From Bacteroidales bacterium (GTDB lineage: Bacteria > Bacteroidota > Bacteroidia > Bacteroidales > UBA932): 64,000 bases of DNA. The translations under genes were made by a program, and so were the position numbers. Position 1 is the stretch's first letter. Each line of letters begins with the position of its first letter. The stretch spans positions 1 through 64,000 of the forward strand of contig JAFSPR010000098.1 of NCBI GenBank assembly GCA_017451395.1, given 5' to 3'. The notes beneath the pieces were generated by a model, which was not told the DNA's origin, searched no databases, and saw only the letters and a program-made list of their open reading frames with translations. This document shows positions 1 to 8,352 of this stretch, piece by piece.

Positions 1-1003
1 AGCGCTCACGGGCATACTGCTGCATATCTGTGATAGTGTCGTTCTCGTCGATGATTTCCATGCCAAGGATGGTCTCCATGATGTCTTCCAGCGTGAAAAT
101 GCCCTGGAAGCAGCCGTAGTCGTCAATAATGCAGGCAATCTGGTCCTTGGTCTTGAGGAGGCTTTCCCAGATGTCGCTCACCGTAGTTTCCTCATGGAAG
201 GCCGCAATCTTGCGCTTGATGGTCCTTAGGCGCATGTCAAACTTGTCCTCGGCCAGATTCTCAAGGGCGTCGTAGCGGAGGATATATCCCGTGATGAATT
301 CAGGGGAGTCTGAGTATACGGGAATGCGGGAGTTATGGGAGAGTTCTTCCTGCTTGTAAAACTCCTTGAGGGTCATTGATTCAGGGGCTATGGCCGCCAC
401 AACGCGGGGCGTCATAACGTCATAGGCCTTAATGTCGTCCAGTTTTATGATGTTCTGGATTACCTTGTTCTCGGAGTTATCCAGCACGCCTTCTTCCTCA
501 CCTATATTTGCCATTGCCGACACTTCCTCGCGGGAGATGCCAAGATCCGGATCTTCGTCGGAGATTGTGTTGTGGAGCTTGTCAATGAGCCACACGATGG
601 GATAGAGGAGATACACCAGGAAATTCATCACTCTTGACAGCCACAGGAGGTCTTTCCAGTGTGATGTGCCGATGGTCTTGGGGACAATCTCAGAAAATAC
701 CAGGATGAGGATGGTCATGACGGCCGAAATTATGCCGAACCAGTGGTCTCCGGTGAGGAGGGTGGCCTGGTGGCCTACAGCCGCCGCACCAAGGGTGTTG
801 GCGATGGTGTTAAGTGACAGGATGGCGCTGAGCGGGCGGTCAGGGTCCTGTTTGAACTTCATGAAAAGGGCGGCGTTCTTGTCCCCCTCGTCTTCTTTCA
901 TGGTTATATAGGAAAGGGGAGTGGACATGAGCACGGATTCCAGCAGCGAGCAGAGGAACGAAATGCCCATCGTGAGAAGGAGATATAGTATAAGTAAGCC
1001 CAT
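1..1003 (-). CDS. CNNM/DUF21 and CBS-pair membrane protein (hemolysin/CorC-like), 3' end outside window
   Basis: The frame is open from the ATG at 1001-1003 to the left edge (334 codons), so the C-terminus lies outside. The first ~180 residues form a DUF21/CNNM transmembrane domain: a hydrophobic start MGLLILYLLLTMG, several membrane segments, and the family's PKTIG motif. A pair of CBS domains follows at about 200-330, with IACIIDDYGCFQGIFTLEDI typical of the second one. A CorC_HlyC domain would be expected next but is not in view. The family is linked to divalent metal (Mg/Co) transport and, as GldE, to gliding motility in Bacteroidota; the sequence does not settle which applies. It is divergent from serB, and a TATTTTTG element at 1021-1028 drives it. 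Confidence 0.85.
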   Translation of the reverse strand, partial: MGLLILYLLLTMGISFLCSLLESVLMSTPLSYITMKEDEGDKNAALFMKFKQDPDRPLSAILSLNTIANTLGAAAVGHQATLLTGDHWFGIISAVMTILILVFSEIVPKTIGTSHWKDLLWLSRVMNFLVYLLYPIVWLIDKLHNTISDEDPDLGISREEVSAMANIGEEEGVLDNSENKVIQNIIKLDDIKAYDVMTPRVVAAIAPESMTLKEFYKQEELSHNSRIPVYSDSPEFITGYILRYDALENLAEDKFDMRLRTIKRKIAAFHEETTVSDIWESLLKTKDQIACIIDDYGCFQGIFTLEDIMETILGMEIIDENDTITDMQQYARER

Positions 1004-1020
1004 TTTCAAGTTTTAACTTA

Positions 1021-1048
1021 CAAAAATAAGGAAAAATCCGTACATTTG
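1021..1048. promoter_or_regulatory. Divergent Bacteroidota -7 elements (CBS protein / serB)
   Basis: TATTTTTG (minus strand, 1021-1028) faces the CBS protein and TACATTTG (plus strand, 1041-1048) faces serB. Both fit the phylum consensus TAnnTTTG. The serB element ends only 6 nt before its ATG, so the transcript should be leaderless or nearly so. Confidence 0.65.
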
Positions 1049-1054
1049 CACAAT

Positions 1055-2293
1055 ATGAAACAAGAACAGATATTAATAAGGATTTCCGGTAATGATCGCG
1101 TGGGCCTTACCGCGGAGATAATGGCCATTCTGGCTAAGTACGACGCCCAGATCCTGGACCTTGGCCAGGCCGTGATTCACAACACCCTCTCAATGGGTAT
1201 CCTCATAAGGATAGATGAACCCCACTCAGGCCAGGTGATGAAGGACCTCCTTTTCAAGACTACGGAACTCGGGAACATAAGCATCGGCTTTGCCCCTATC
1301 TCCGACGACGACTACGAGGCCTGGGCCGGCCGCCAGGGACGTAACCGCTACATCCTCACTATTATCGGCCGCAGCCTCAGCGCCGCCCAGATCCAGGCTG
1401 CCACGGACGTTATAAGCCGTTACGGACTCAACATAGACGTCATCAAGCGCCTCACCGGCCGTATGAGCATCAAGCATCCGGAGCACAACGTCCGCGCGTG
1501 CGTGGAGTTCTCCGTCCGCGGCTTCTTATCGGCCGATGACAAGAGCGCCATGCAGAAAGACCTTATGTCAATGAGCGCGGAGGCGGGGATGGACTTCTCC
1601 TTCCAGAAGGACGATATGTACCGCCGCATGCGCCGCCTCATCTGTTTCGATATGGATTCCACGCTCATTCAGGCAGAGTGCATAGATGAACTCGCAAGGC
1701 GCCACGGAGTGTATGACAAAGTGGCTGCAATCACGGAGCGCGCAATGAGGGGAGAGATAGATTTCAAGGAAAGTTTCACTGAAAGGGTTGCTTTACTTAA
1801 GGGCCTGGATGTATCTGTGATGCAGGATATTGCAGAGCATCTTCCAATAACGGAAGGAACAGACCGCCTGATGTCTGTCCTCAAGACCTGCGGCTACAAG
1901 ATCGCTATCCTCAGCGGCGGCTTCACCTTCTTTGGAGAGTATCTCCAGAGAAAGTACGGAATAGACTACGTCTACGCGAACGAACTGGAAATAGGGGAGG
2001 ACGGAAAACTCACTGGAAGGTATCTTGGAGAGGTTGTGGACGGCCGCAGGAAGGCAGATCTCCTTAAACTTATCGCCCAGACGGAGCACGTGAACCTTGC
2101 ACAGACCATTGCGGTCGGAGACGGCGCCAATGACCTTCCTATGCTTAACGAGGCAGGCCTTGGAATTGCCTTCCACGCTAAGCCGCGCGTGAAGGAAAGC
2201 GCCCGCCAGAGCATCAGTACAATCGGCCTTGACGGGGTCCTCTATTTCATAGGATTCAAGGATTCCCACCTGGGAGAGCAGGGTAAACTTTAG
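1055..2293 (+). CDS. serB: Phosphoserine phosphatase with N-terminal ACT domains
   Basis: Catalyses the last step of serine synthesis, phosphoserine to serine plus phosphate, in the cytoplasm. The N-terminal ~190 residues carry two ACT-type regulatory domains (starting EQILIRISGNDRVGLTAEI). The C-terminal half is a HAD phosphatase with the nucleophile motif FDMDSTLIQAECIDELA, the Ser motif LSGGF, and the Mg-binding GDGANDLPML. ACT plus HAD is the usual long SerB of Bacteroidota. I chose the ATG at 1055 over the TTG at 1046 because the -7 element TACATTTG overlaps that TTG. It is followed after 7 nt by the ThrE-like exporter and is probably cotranscribed with it; a link between serine synthesis and export would make sense. 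Confidence 0.95.
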   Translation: MKQEQILIRISGNDRVGLTAEIMAILAKYDAQILDLGQAVIHNTLSMGILIRIDEPHSGQVMKDLLFKTTELGNISIGFAPISDDDYEAWAGRQGRNRYILTIIGRSLSAAQIQAATDVISRYGLNIDVIKRLTGRMSIKHPEHNVRACVEFSVRGFLSADDKSAMQKDLMSMSAEAGMDFSFQKDDMYRRMRRLICFDMDSTLIQAECIDELARRHGVYDKVAAITERAMRGEIDFKESFTERVALLKGLDVSVMQDIAEHLPITEGTDRLMSVLKTCGYKIAILSGGFTFFGEYLQRKYGIDYVYANELEIGEDGKLTGRYLGEVVDGRRKADLLKLIAQTEHVNLAQTIAVGDGANDLPMLNEAGLGIAFHAKPRVKESARQSISTIGLDGVLYFIGFKDSHLGEQGKL

Positions 2294-2300
2294 CGTTTTG

Positions 2301-3578
2301 ATGGAAAAGCCTGATTTCGCCGAAGTTCTGGAAGTGGCCTCCGAGGCCGGGCACATTCTCCTGGAGAACGGTGCGGAGATTTCCCGCGTAGAGGATATTA
2401 TGGGCAGGATCTCCGCTCATTTTGGCGTTAGTTCCAGCAATTTCTTCGTGCTCTCAAACGGAATTTTCACAACAGGCCAGGCCGAAAAAGTGTCAAAATC
2501 CGGCGGACAGGCTTCAACTTATGCAAATGTGGCCTTCATCCCCATCCGGAGCGTCCAGCTTTGCAAGGTGACGGCTGTGAACCGCCTGAGCTATGATATA
2601 TCGGCCGGAAAATGCACTCTTCAGGAGGCTAAGGAAAGGATTGCCCGTATCAAGAATATGCCCGCAAAGCCTTTCTGGGAGCAGTTTGTGGCTACAACAC
2701 TCAGCGCAGCGGGCTTTTCAGCCGTGTTTGGAGGAGGCTTCCTTGACTGCACGGCGGCGGGTATTGCCGGGGCCGTCCTTTTCCTCTTTATGTCCTTTGT
2801 GAGTTCCAGGTATCTCTCGAAGATTGTGGGCGGAATCTGCAATGCCCTTTTGGTGACTCTTGTCTCCATCCTTTGCTGGAGGGCTGGTATCGGCATATGC
2901 CTGAGCAATATAATAATAGGGGCAGTGATGCCGCTTATTCCGGGGGTGCCTTTCACCAACGGCGTCAGGGACCTTGCAAATTCAGACTACCTTGCTGGCA
3001 TAACCCGTATGACGGATGCCATGCTGGGCTTTTTCTGCATAGCGATGGGCGTCGCTGCAGCCTTCCTTCTGGACGGGGCGGTCTTTGGCGGTATGCTCAG
3101 TCTTACCGGTTATGAGCCCAATCCTCAGACTCAGAGTTATCTTGCGCAGGCAATTGCTTCATTCATCGGGACGGTGGGGTTTGCGGTGCTTTACGGGATA
3201 GACAGGCCGCAGTATCTTACGGCCGGAGCAATTGGCGTAATTGGCTGGCTCACTTATCTTGTGGCATTCAGGATACTTGGAGTGGGTGCTCCTGTTTCCG
3301 CTATGTTTGCGGCACTTATGGTGTGCCTGCTGTCACGTTTCAGCGCTGTTCCTACCCGCTGCCCGGCGCAGATCTTCATCATCTGTGGAATCTTTACCCT
3401 GGTCCCCGGAGCCGGTATCTTCTGGTTCTCCTATTATCTTACTTCCGGAGAGCTTCTTCTGGCTGTGGGAAGCGGTTTCATGGCCATCAAGGTGGCTGTC
3501 TCCATAGTCCTTGGAATCATCCTTGCCATGGAAATTCCCCAGCGGCTTTTCTCCCATAACACTCATAAGGCTCACTGA
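2301..3578 (+). CDS. ThrE/YjjP-YjjB-type threonine/serine exporter family protein
   Basis: About 425 residues. The N-terminal half matches the cytoplasmic DUF1212 (YjjP) domain (VLEVASEAGHILLENGAEI, then SRVEDIM). The C-terminal half has about ten hydrophobic helices, corresponding to YjjP and YjjB membrane domains fused as in ThrE. The motif PLIPGVPFTNGVRDL is characteristic, and a second PGAGIFWF-type motif occurs in the DUF3815-like part. Members export threonine/serine (ThrE) or succinate (YjjPB); the substrate cannot be read here, but the position directly behind serB favours amino acids. The ATG at 2301 is preferred to the TTG at 2298. Only 2 nt separate its stop from the next start. 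Confidence 0.85.
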   Translation: MEKPDFAEVLEVASEAGHILLENGAEISRVEDIMGRISAHFGVSSSNFFVLSNGIFTTGQAEKVSKSGGQASTYANVAFIPIRSVQLCKVTAVNRLSYDISAGKCTLQEAKERIARIKNMPAKPFWEQFVATTLSAAGFSAVFGGGFLDCTAAGIAGAVLFLFMSFVSSRYLSKIVGGICNALLVTLVSILCWRAGIGICLSNIIIGAVMPLIPGVPFTNGVRDLANSDYLAGITRMTDAMLGFFCIAMGVAAAFLLDGAVFGGMLSLTGYEPNPQTQSYLAQAIASFIGTVGFAVLYGIDRPQYLTAGAIGVIGWLTYLVAFRILGVGAPVSAMFAALMVCLLSRFSAVPTRCPAQIFIICGIFTLVPGAGIFWFSYYLTSGELLLAVGSGFMAIKVAVSIVLGIILAMEIPQRLFSHNTHKAH

Positions 3579-3580
3579 CG

Positions 3581-4534
3581 ATGGTTCTCCTTCTTGGCGC
3601 AACCGGTCTTCTGGGCCGAAACGTTCTCCAGGTGCTTCTGGAGCGTGGGATAGCGGTGCGGGCGCTGGTGCGTTCCACGCTTGATGTACCTGGTGTGCAA
3701 GTTGTGAAGGGGAGCATTCTTTCCCGGGAGGATCTTCTGAAAGCTGCCGATAGCTGTGAAGCCATCATCAACTGCGCCGGAACAACGGATATGACGCTTC
3801 CTTCCCTGGAGGATTTCCTTCCCGTGAACAGGGACCTTCCGGCTATGCTGTGTGAGGTTGCAACCCTTTCCGGAATCAAGGTCCTTGTGCATACCAGCAC
3901 GGCAAATACCATTGTTACAGGTACTCAGGAGTGCCCTTCGGATGAATCGGCCCCCTTTGGTCCGCCTTATGACAAGTCTCCTTATGCCATAAGCAAGAAG
4001 GCAGGGGAGGACGCCCTTATGGAGTATGGCGCTACACATCCGGAGCTCAGGATAGTGATTGTGAATCCGGGGTTCATGCTGGGGGCGTATGACTCCAAAC
4101 CTTCCTCCGGCCAGATGGTGCTCCTTGGCTGGAAAAAGCCGCTCATTTTTGTCACCCGCGGCGCAAAATCCATTCTTCATGTGAAGGATGCAGCCGTTGC
4201 CATTGCAAATGCCTTGGAGAAGGGAAGTGGAAGGTATCTCCTTACGGGAGAGTGCATCAAACTGAAAGACTATTACCGTCTACAGGCAAAGGTTTGCGGC
4301 TACAAGCAGCTATGCCTTGAGTTCCCCAACTGGATTGTAGACCGTGTAGGCCGAATAGGGCACATTCTTGGCCTCATCGGCATTCACAATGACATTTATC
4401 CGCACAATGTACGGCAACTTGAGTACGAGGAGTGGTACACCTGCGCCCGTGCCCGCCGAGAGCTTGGATATACGCTCACTCCGGTAGATGATGCCATCCG
4501 TGATTTTGTGGATTGGTATTATAAAAAATGTTAA
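3581..4534 (+). CDS. NAD-dependent epimerase/dehydratase family protein (extended SDR)
   Basis: A 317-residue Rossmann protein. The N-terminus has the dinucleotide-binding GATGLLG motif (MVLLLGATGLLGRNVLQVLL). The active-site pattern is S/T (VHTSTANT, about residues 107-114) with Tyr and Lys in SPYAISKKAGED, as in extended short-chain dehydrogenases. The closest familiar relatives are dihydroflavonol-reductase-like and nucleoside-sugar epimerases; the substrate cannot be deduced. It lies 2 nt behind the exporter gene and ends where the promoter of the DUF3467 operon begins. Confidence 0.85.
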   Translation: MVLLLGATGLLGRNVLQVLLERGIAVRALVRSTLDVPGVQVVKGSILSREDLLKAADSCEAIINCAGTTDMTLPSLEDFLPVNRDLPAMLCEVATLSGIKVLVHTSTANTIVTGTQECPSDESAPFGPPYDKSPYAISKKAGEDALMEYGATHPELRIVIVNPGFMLGAYDSKPSSGQMVLLGWKKPLIFVTRGAKSILHVKDAAVAIANALEKGSGRYLLTGECIKLKDYYRLQAKVCGYKQLCLEFPNWIVDRVGRIGHILGLIGIHNDIYPHNVRQLEYEEWYTCARARRELGYTLTPVDDAIRDFVDWYYKKC

Positions 4535-4551
4535 TTTTGCAGGTAAATTTG
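4532..4551 (+). promoter_or_regulatory. Two overlapping -7 elements upstream of the DUF3467-kdsC-maf operon
   Basis: TAATTTTG (4532-4539, overlapping the epimerase stop codon) and TAAATTTG (4544-4551) both fit TAnnTTTG. The second ends 5 nt before the DUF3467 ATG at 4557. Confidence 0.6.
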
Positions 4552-4556
4552 TTTTT

Positions 4557-4898
4557 ATGGATAACAACCAACCCAAACCCCAGAATCAACTGAGCATAGA
4601 ACTCAATCCCCAGACCACCAAGGTGTCTTATTCAAACCTTGCAATCATATCTCATTCCAGGAGCGAGTTTGTCCTGGATTTCGCAACCACTCTTCCCGGC
4701 CTTCCCAAGGCCCTTGTGAGTGACCGCATCATTATGACTCCGGAGCACGCAAAACGCCTTATGAACGCCCTCTTTGACAACGTTTCAAAGTACGAGGCCC
4801 AGTTTGGCGTGATAGATCTTGGCGGCAAGGGCCCCCAGCAGGGCGGCGGCACCTTCAATCTGGCCGATTTCGGTCCCTTTGGCGGCGGCAAGAACTAG
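4557..4898 (+). CDS. DUF3467 domain-containing protein
   Basis: 113 residues, soluble, no signal peptide. It matches DUF3467, a small family widespread in Bacteroidota, recognisable by the core NLAIISHSRSEFVLDFA and the ending with MTPEHAKRLMNAL. The C-terminus is a Gly/Phe-rich tail (GGGTFNLADFGPFGGGKN). Function unknown. I chose the ATG at 4557 because two -7 promoter elements lie just upstream and a longer reading would overlap the epimerase gene. It is 1 nt from kdsC. Confidence 0.85.
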   Translation: MDNNQPKPQNQLSIELNPQTTKVSYSNLAIISHSRSEFVLDFATTLPGLPKALVSDRIIMTPEHAKRLMNALFDNVSKYEAQFGVIDLGGKGPQQGGGTFNLADFGPFGGGKN

Positions 4899-4899
4899 T

Positions 4900-5421
4900 A
4901 TGGATTTATCAAAGATCAGGGCTTTTGCCTTTGACATAGACGGCGTTGCAACTGACGGCGGCGTTTTCTGCTTCAGTGACGGGGACCTTCTACGCACCTA
5001 CGATGCCAAGGACGGCTTTGCCATTAGGATGGCCGTGATGAACGGGTATCCCGTTGCCGTAATCACCGGCGGCAGTTCGGAGAGTATACGTAAGCGTATG
5101 GTTACCAGCGGAGTAAAGCCGGAAGACGTGTTCCTTCACTGCCGTGACAAAAGGGAGCAGTTCCACCAGTTCGCGCAGCGTTACGGTCTGGATCCGTCGG
5201 AAATTATGTACTTTGGCGACGACGTCCCGGACATTGACTGCATAGTGATGAGCGGCTGCGGAGTTTGCCCTTCCGATGCTGTGGATGAGGTTAAGGCCGT
5301 TGCCGATTACGTTACCTCCCGTCCCGGCGGCAGGGGGTGCCTCAGGGAGGCCATTGAAAGGACTCTCAGGGAGCAGGGCAAATGGGAGTTCAACGCCGGA
5401 ACTTACAAGAAACTGTTCTAG
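4900..5421 (+). CDS. kdsC: KdsC-like 3-deoxy-D-manno-octulosonate 8-phosphate phosphatase
   Basis: 173 residues, the size of the YrbI/KdsC group of tetrameric HAD phosphatases, which hydrolyse KDO-8-P to KDO for lipopolysaccharide. The nucleophile motif is FDIDGVATDGGVF. Note Ala where the family usually has Leu (DGVLTDG). Other motifs are ITGGSSESIRKR and the C-terminal Mg site FGDDVPDIDCI. The ATG at 4900 directly follows the DUF3467 stop, and maf starts 3 nt after it, so the three genes form one operon. Confidence 0.88.
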   Translation: MDLSKIRAFAFDIDGVATDGGVFCFSDGDLLRTYDAKDGFAIRMAVMNGYPVAVITGGSSESIRKRMVTSGVKPEDVFLHCRDKREQFHQFAQRYGLDPSEIMYFGDDVPDIDCIVMSGCGVCPSDAVDEVKAVADYVTSRPGGRGCLREAIERTLREQGKWEFNAGTYKKLF

Positions 5422-5424
5422 GAA

Positions 5425-6021
5425 ATGGACCTTCACGGCAAGAGTATAATCCTGGCAAGCGGCTCCCCCAGAAGAAGGGAGTTACTTAAGGGGTTGGATA
5501 TTGATTTTACGGTAGACACAGGAAACAGTTTTACGGAGTCTGTCCCGGAAGGAACGCCGTATGATCAGGTTCCGGTGCTTATGGCAGAGGGGAAATCGGC
5601 CGGTTTCCATCGGCCTCTTGAGGATAATGAAATCCTTATTACGGCGGATACCATGGTGATACTTCCTCCGTCCGAAGGTCGCGGGGGAGAGATCCTTGGC
5701 AAGCCAAGGGATGCGGAGGATGCTGCCCGTATGCTCCGTGACCTTTCAGGCCGGAAGCACCACGTCACTACCGCCGTTACCATCCGCTCCAATGCCTTGA
5801 AGGACACATTCACGGCTACGACCGAAGTCTGGTTCAAGGCCCTTTCGGAGGATGAAATCTCCTATTACATAGATACTTACAAACCCTTTGACAAAGCCGG
5901 GGCATATGCCATCCAGGAGTGGATAGGCCACGTGGGCATCACCCGCATCGAGGGCTCCTATTTCAACGTCGTGGGCTTCCCTGTCCAGAGGGTCTGGGAG
6001 CACCTGCAGGCGTTTTTGTAG
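5425..6021 (+). CDS. maf: Maf family nucleoside triphosphate pyrophosphatase
   Basis: 198 residues. The N-terminus carries the Maf signature (ILASGSPRRRELL). Other conserved Maf features are the ADTMV segment, GKPRDAEDAARML, and the C-terminal GAYAIQEWIG / VGFPVQRV region. Maf proteins hydrolyse dTTP, UTP or modified nucleotides and act as house-cleaning pyrophosphatases. It is the last gene of the operon and converges on the UvrD-like helicase. The accessory island begins immediately downstream. Confidence 0.92.
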   Translation: MDLHGKSIILASGSPRRRELLKGLDIDFTVDTGNSFTESVPEGTPYDQVPVLMAEGKSAGFHRPLEDNEILITADTMVILPPSEGRGGEILGKPRDAEDAARMLRDLSGRKHHVTTAVTIRSNALKDTFTATTEVWFKALSEDEISYYIDTYKPFDKAGAYAIQEWIGHVGITRIEGSYFNVVGFPVQRVWEHLQAFL

Positions 6022-6043
6022 GCTTGGGCTAGTACCCCATCTC

Positions 6044-6057
6044 GGTTTTAAGCGGCG
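6044..6057 (+). repeat. Left copy of 14-bp direct repeat flanking the island
   Basis: GGTTTTAAGCGGCG, identical and in the same orientation as 18449-18462. It lies in the 44-bp gap between the convergent maf and uvrD-like genes. It overlaps a small hairpin (AGCGG/CCGCT, 6051-6067) that could serve as a weak terminator for the helicase gene. Confidence 0.45.
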
Positions 6058-6065
6058 TCGCACCG

Positions 6066-8234
6066 CTACTCCGGCAGGTCGGACTGCCTGAGGAAGGCCG
6101 CGCGGAGGGTCCTCGTGGTCCCGCTATCGAAGCGGACCTCGTAGCTGGAGCAGTCCTTGTTGGTGCTCACGATGACGCCCTCCCCGAAGACCGGATGGGT
6201 GACGGTGTCTCCCACCTTGAAGGGGCTGTTGTACTCGGCCCTCTTCTCCTCGAAATCGGCATCCAGCCTCACCGGCCGGTGAGGGTCCGTCTCCTCGTCT
6301 AGCACGTGGGAGAGGTTGCGCGTGCCCTTCCAGAGTTCCGGGGGGATGACTCCCTCGGTGACAACGAGGTCGCGGCGGATCTCCGCAAGGAAACGGGAAG
6401 GGTACTTGTTGGTCTTGGTGGAGATATTGTACCCCTCGGATTCCGTGAGGAAGAGCGCCTTCTCGGCCCGGGTGACAGCCACGTACATCAGCCTCCGCTC
6501 CTCCTCCTCGCCGTTTTTCTTGCCCTCGCGGATGGTTCGCATATTGGGGAAGATGCCCTCGCTCAGGCCCGTGATGAAGACATAGGGGAACTCCAGACCC
6601 TTGGCCTGGTGGATGGTCATCAGCTTGAGGGTGGGGGTGTCCCTCCGGTGGTCGTCGTTGGTGTAGAGGGCGATGTCCTGGAGGTAATCGGCCAGGGTGC
6701 TCTCGTCGGGGGTGCGGACACTCTCGTAGAAACGGATGGAGGAGAGGAGTTCATCAAGGTTCTCCAGGCGGTCCTCATCCTGGTCCTCCCGGACCATCCT
6801 CTTGTAGCCGGAGGCCTCGAGAATACGGTTGAGGAGGTCACTCACGCGGTTCTCCCGGGCGAACTGCTTGGCATCCTCGATTAGGGCGATGAAGCCTTCG
6901 GCCTTGTCCGGGTAATAGATCTGCATGGCACTGTAGAGGGAGACGCCCTTCCTTGCGGCCGCGTCCCTCACGGAGTCCAGGAACTTCTTGCCGAGTTTCC
7001 GGGATGGGACGTTGATGATGCGCTCGAAACTGATGTCGTCGTCCTGGTTGCTCACAAGGCGGAGGTAACTGAGGGCATCCTTTATCTCCCGCCTTTCGAA
7101 GAAGCGCGTGCCGCCCCAGATGGTATAGTCGAGGTGGGCGTTAAGGAGTTCCTGCTCCAGTGCCCTCGACTGGTGTGTGCTCCTGTAAAGGATGGCAATA
7201 TCGTTAATACTTGCTCCGCTCCCAAGGAGCATCCTTATCTGCGAGACTATCCACTCCATCTCCTCCTTCTCGCTCTTGCCGTGGAAATGGATGACTGCCT
7301 TGCCTTCGGCCTTCCTGGTGAAGAGGTCCTTGGGGATGCGGTTCTTATTGTTTGATATGACGCAGTTGGCAATGTCAAGAATCCTCGGGGTGGAGCGGTA
7401 GTTCTCATCCAGGACGATGGTCCTCTCCGCCGCGAAGTTCACGAAGAGGTCAGGCCTTGCGCCCCTCCACTCGTAGATGGCCTGGTCGGGGTCTCCGACG
7501 ACAAAAAGGTTACGGTGCCTGGCACTCAGCCTCTCCACAAGGTCCCAGTCATCGAGGTTACAGTCCTGGGCCTCGTCCACCATGATGTAGTTGAGGGCGT
7601 TCTGCCACTTCTCCGCTGCTTCGGGGAAGTGGTCAAGGATGTACTTGGTGACGTTCATGAGGTCGTCGAAGTCCAGGGCGTAGTGCTTCATCTGGCGGGA
7701 GACGTACCCCGCGAGGCGGGACGAACGCCTCATCTCGTCGGTGACGACGCACCCCGGGAGCATATAGGTGTCGATATAGCCCATCAGGGCTTTATCGGCC
7801 CCGACGGCCTCCAGGAACTGCTTCACGGTCTTCTCCGAGCGCTTGATGCCCATCTCGTCCATAGCCTGCTTGGCGATGGCCTTGGAGTCCTCCTCGTCCA
7901 GGACGGTGAAGGACTTCGGGAAGCCCAGGCGGTAGATCTCCTGGCGGAGGAACTTGACGCAGAAGCCGTGGAGGGTGCAGACGAAGTCATTGTAGTCCCC
8001 GCTCTGGACCATCTCGGAGATACGGCTCCGCATTTCCGCCGCAGCCTTGTTGGTGAAGGTGAGGCAGAGGATGTTGGCGGGGTCTATGCCCAGGACATTG
8101 ACTATGTAGGCGTAACGGTGGGTGAGCGCCTTGGTCTTGCCCGTACCGGCACCCGCGACGACGCGGATGCGGCCCTCGGTCGCTTCCACGGCCTCCCTCT
8201 GGCGGGAGTTGAGACCTTTGAAGATATCTGTCAT
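6066..8234 (-). CDS. UvrD/PcrA-like superfamily I DNA helicase
   Basis: 722 residues with the ordered SF1A helicase motifs. These are the Q-motif region (LNSRQREAVEA), Walker A VVAGAGTGKT at about 25-34, Walker B VDEAQD at about 219-224, motif III GDPDQAIYEWRGA at about 247-259, and the C-terminal TIHQAKGLEFPYVF and VAVTRAEKALFL. The last ~50 residues (VGDTVTHPVFGEGVIVS) form the Tudor-like tail of PcrA/UvrD. It unwinds DNA 3' to 5' using ATP. It is GC-rich like the PARP-like genes, so I group it with the island; it could instead be a core repair gene next to it. A TAAATTTG promoter element at 8259-8266 precedes it. Confidence 0.92.
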   Translation of the reverse strand: MTDIFKGLNSRQREAVEATEGRIRVVAGAGTGKTKALTHRYAYIVNVLGIDPANILCLTFTNKAAAEMRSRISEMVQSGDYNDFVCTLHGFCVKFLRQEIYRLGFPKSFTVLDEEDSKAIAKQAMDEMGIKRSEKTVKQFLEAVGADKALMGYIDTYMLPGCVVTDEMRRSSRLAGYVSRQMKHYALDFDDLMNVTKYILDHFPEAAEKWQNALNYIMVDEAQDCNLDDWDLVERLSARHRNLFVVGDPDQAIYEWRGARPDLFVNFAAERTIVLDENYRSTPRILDIANCVISNNKNRIPKDLFTRKAEGKAVIHFHGKSEKEEMEWIVSQIRMLLGSGASINDIAILYRSTHQSRALEQELLNAHLDYTIWGGTRFFERREIKDALSYLRLVSNQDDDISFERIINVPSRKLGKKFLDSVRDAAARKGVSLYSAMQIYYPDKAEGFIALIEDAKQFARENRVSDLLNRILEASGYKRMVREDQDEDRLENLDELLSSIRFYESVRTPDESTLADYLQDIALYTNDDHRRDTPTLKLMTIHQAKGLEFPYVFITGLSEGIFPNMRTIREGKKNGEEEERRLMYVAVTRAEKALFLTESEGYNISTKTNKYPSRFLAEIRRDLVVTEGVIPPELWKGTRNLSHVLDEETDPHRPVRLDADFEEKRAEYNSPFKVGDTVTHPVFGEGVIVSTNKDCSSYEVRFDSGTTRTLRAAFLRQSDLPE

Positions 8235-8258
8235 CTTGTCTGGAGAATTGAGCTTTAC

Positions 8259-8294
8259 AAATTTAGCAAAAAAAGGTTACCCGGCACAAAGATA
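8259..8294 (-). promoter_or_regulatory. -7 elements upstream of the uvrD-like gene
   Basis: On the minus strand TAAATTTG (8259-8266) and, further upstream, TATCTTTG (8287-8294) both match TAnnTTTG and face the helicase gene. An inverted repeat TTGCGCA/TGCGCAA (8303-8309 / 8317-8323) lies between this promoter and the end of the neighbouring minus-strand gene and may terminate the latter. Confidence 0.5.
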
Positions 8295-8352
8295 ATCCCT
8301 GCTTGCGCAAAACCGCTGCGCAAACGACAGGCCCTGTCTCTTCTGGGGGATA

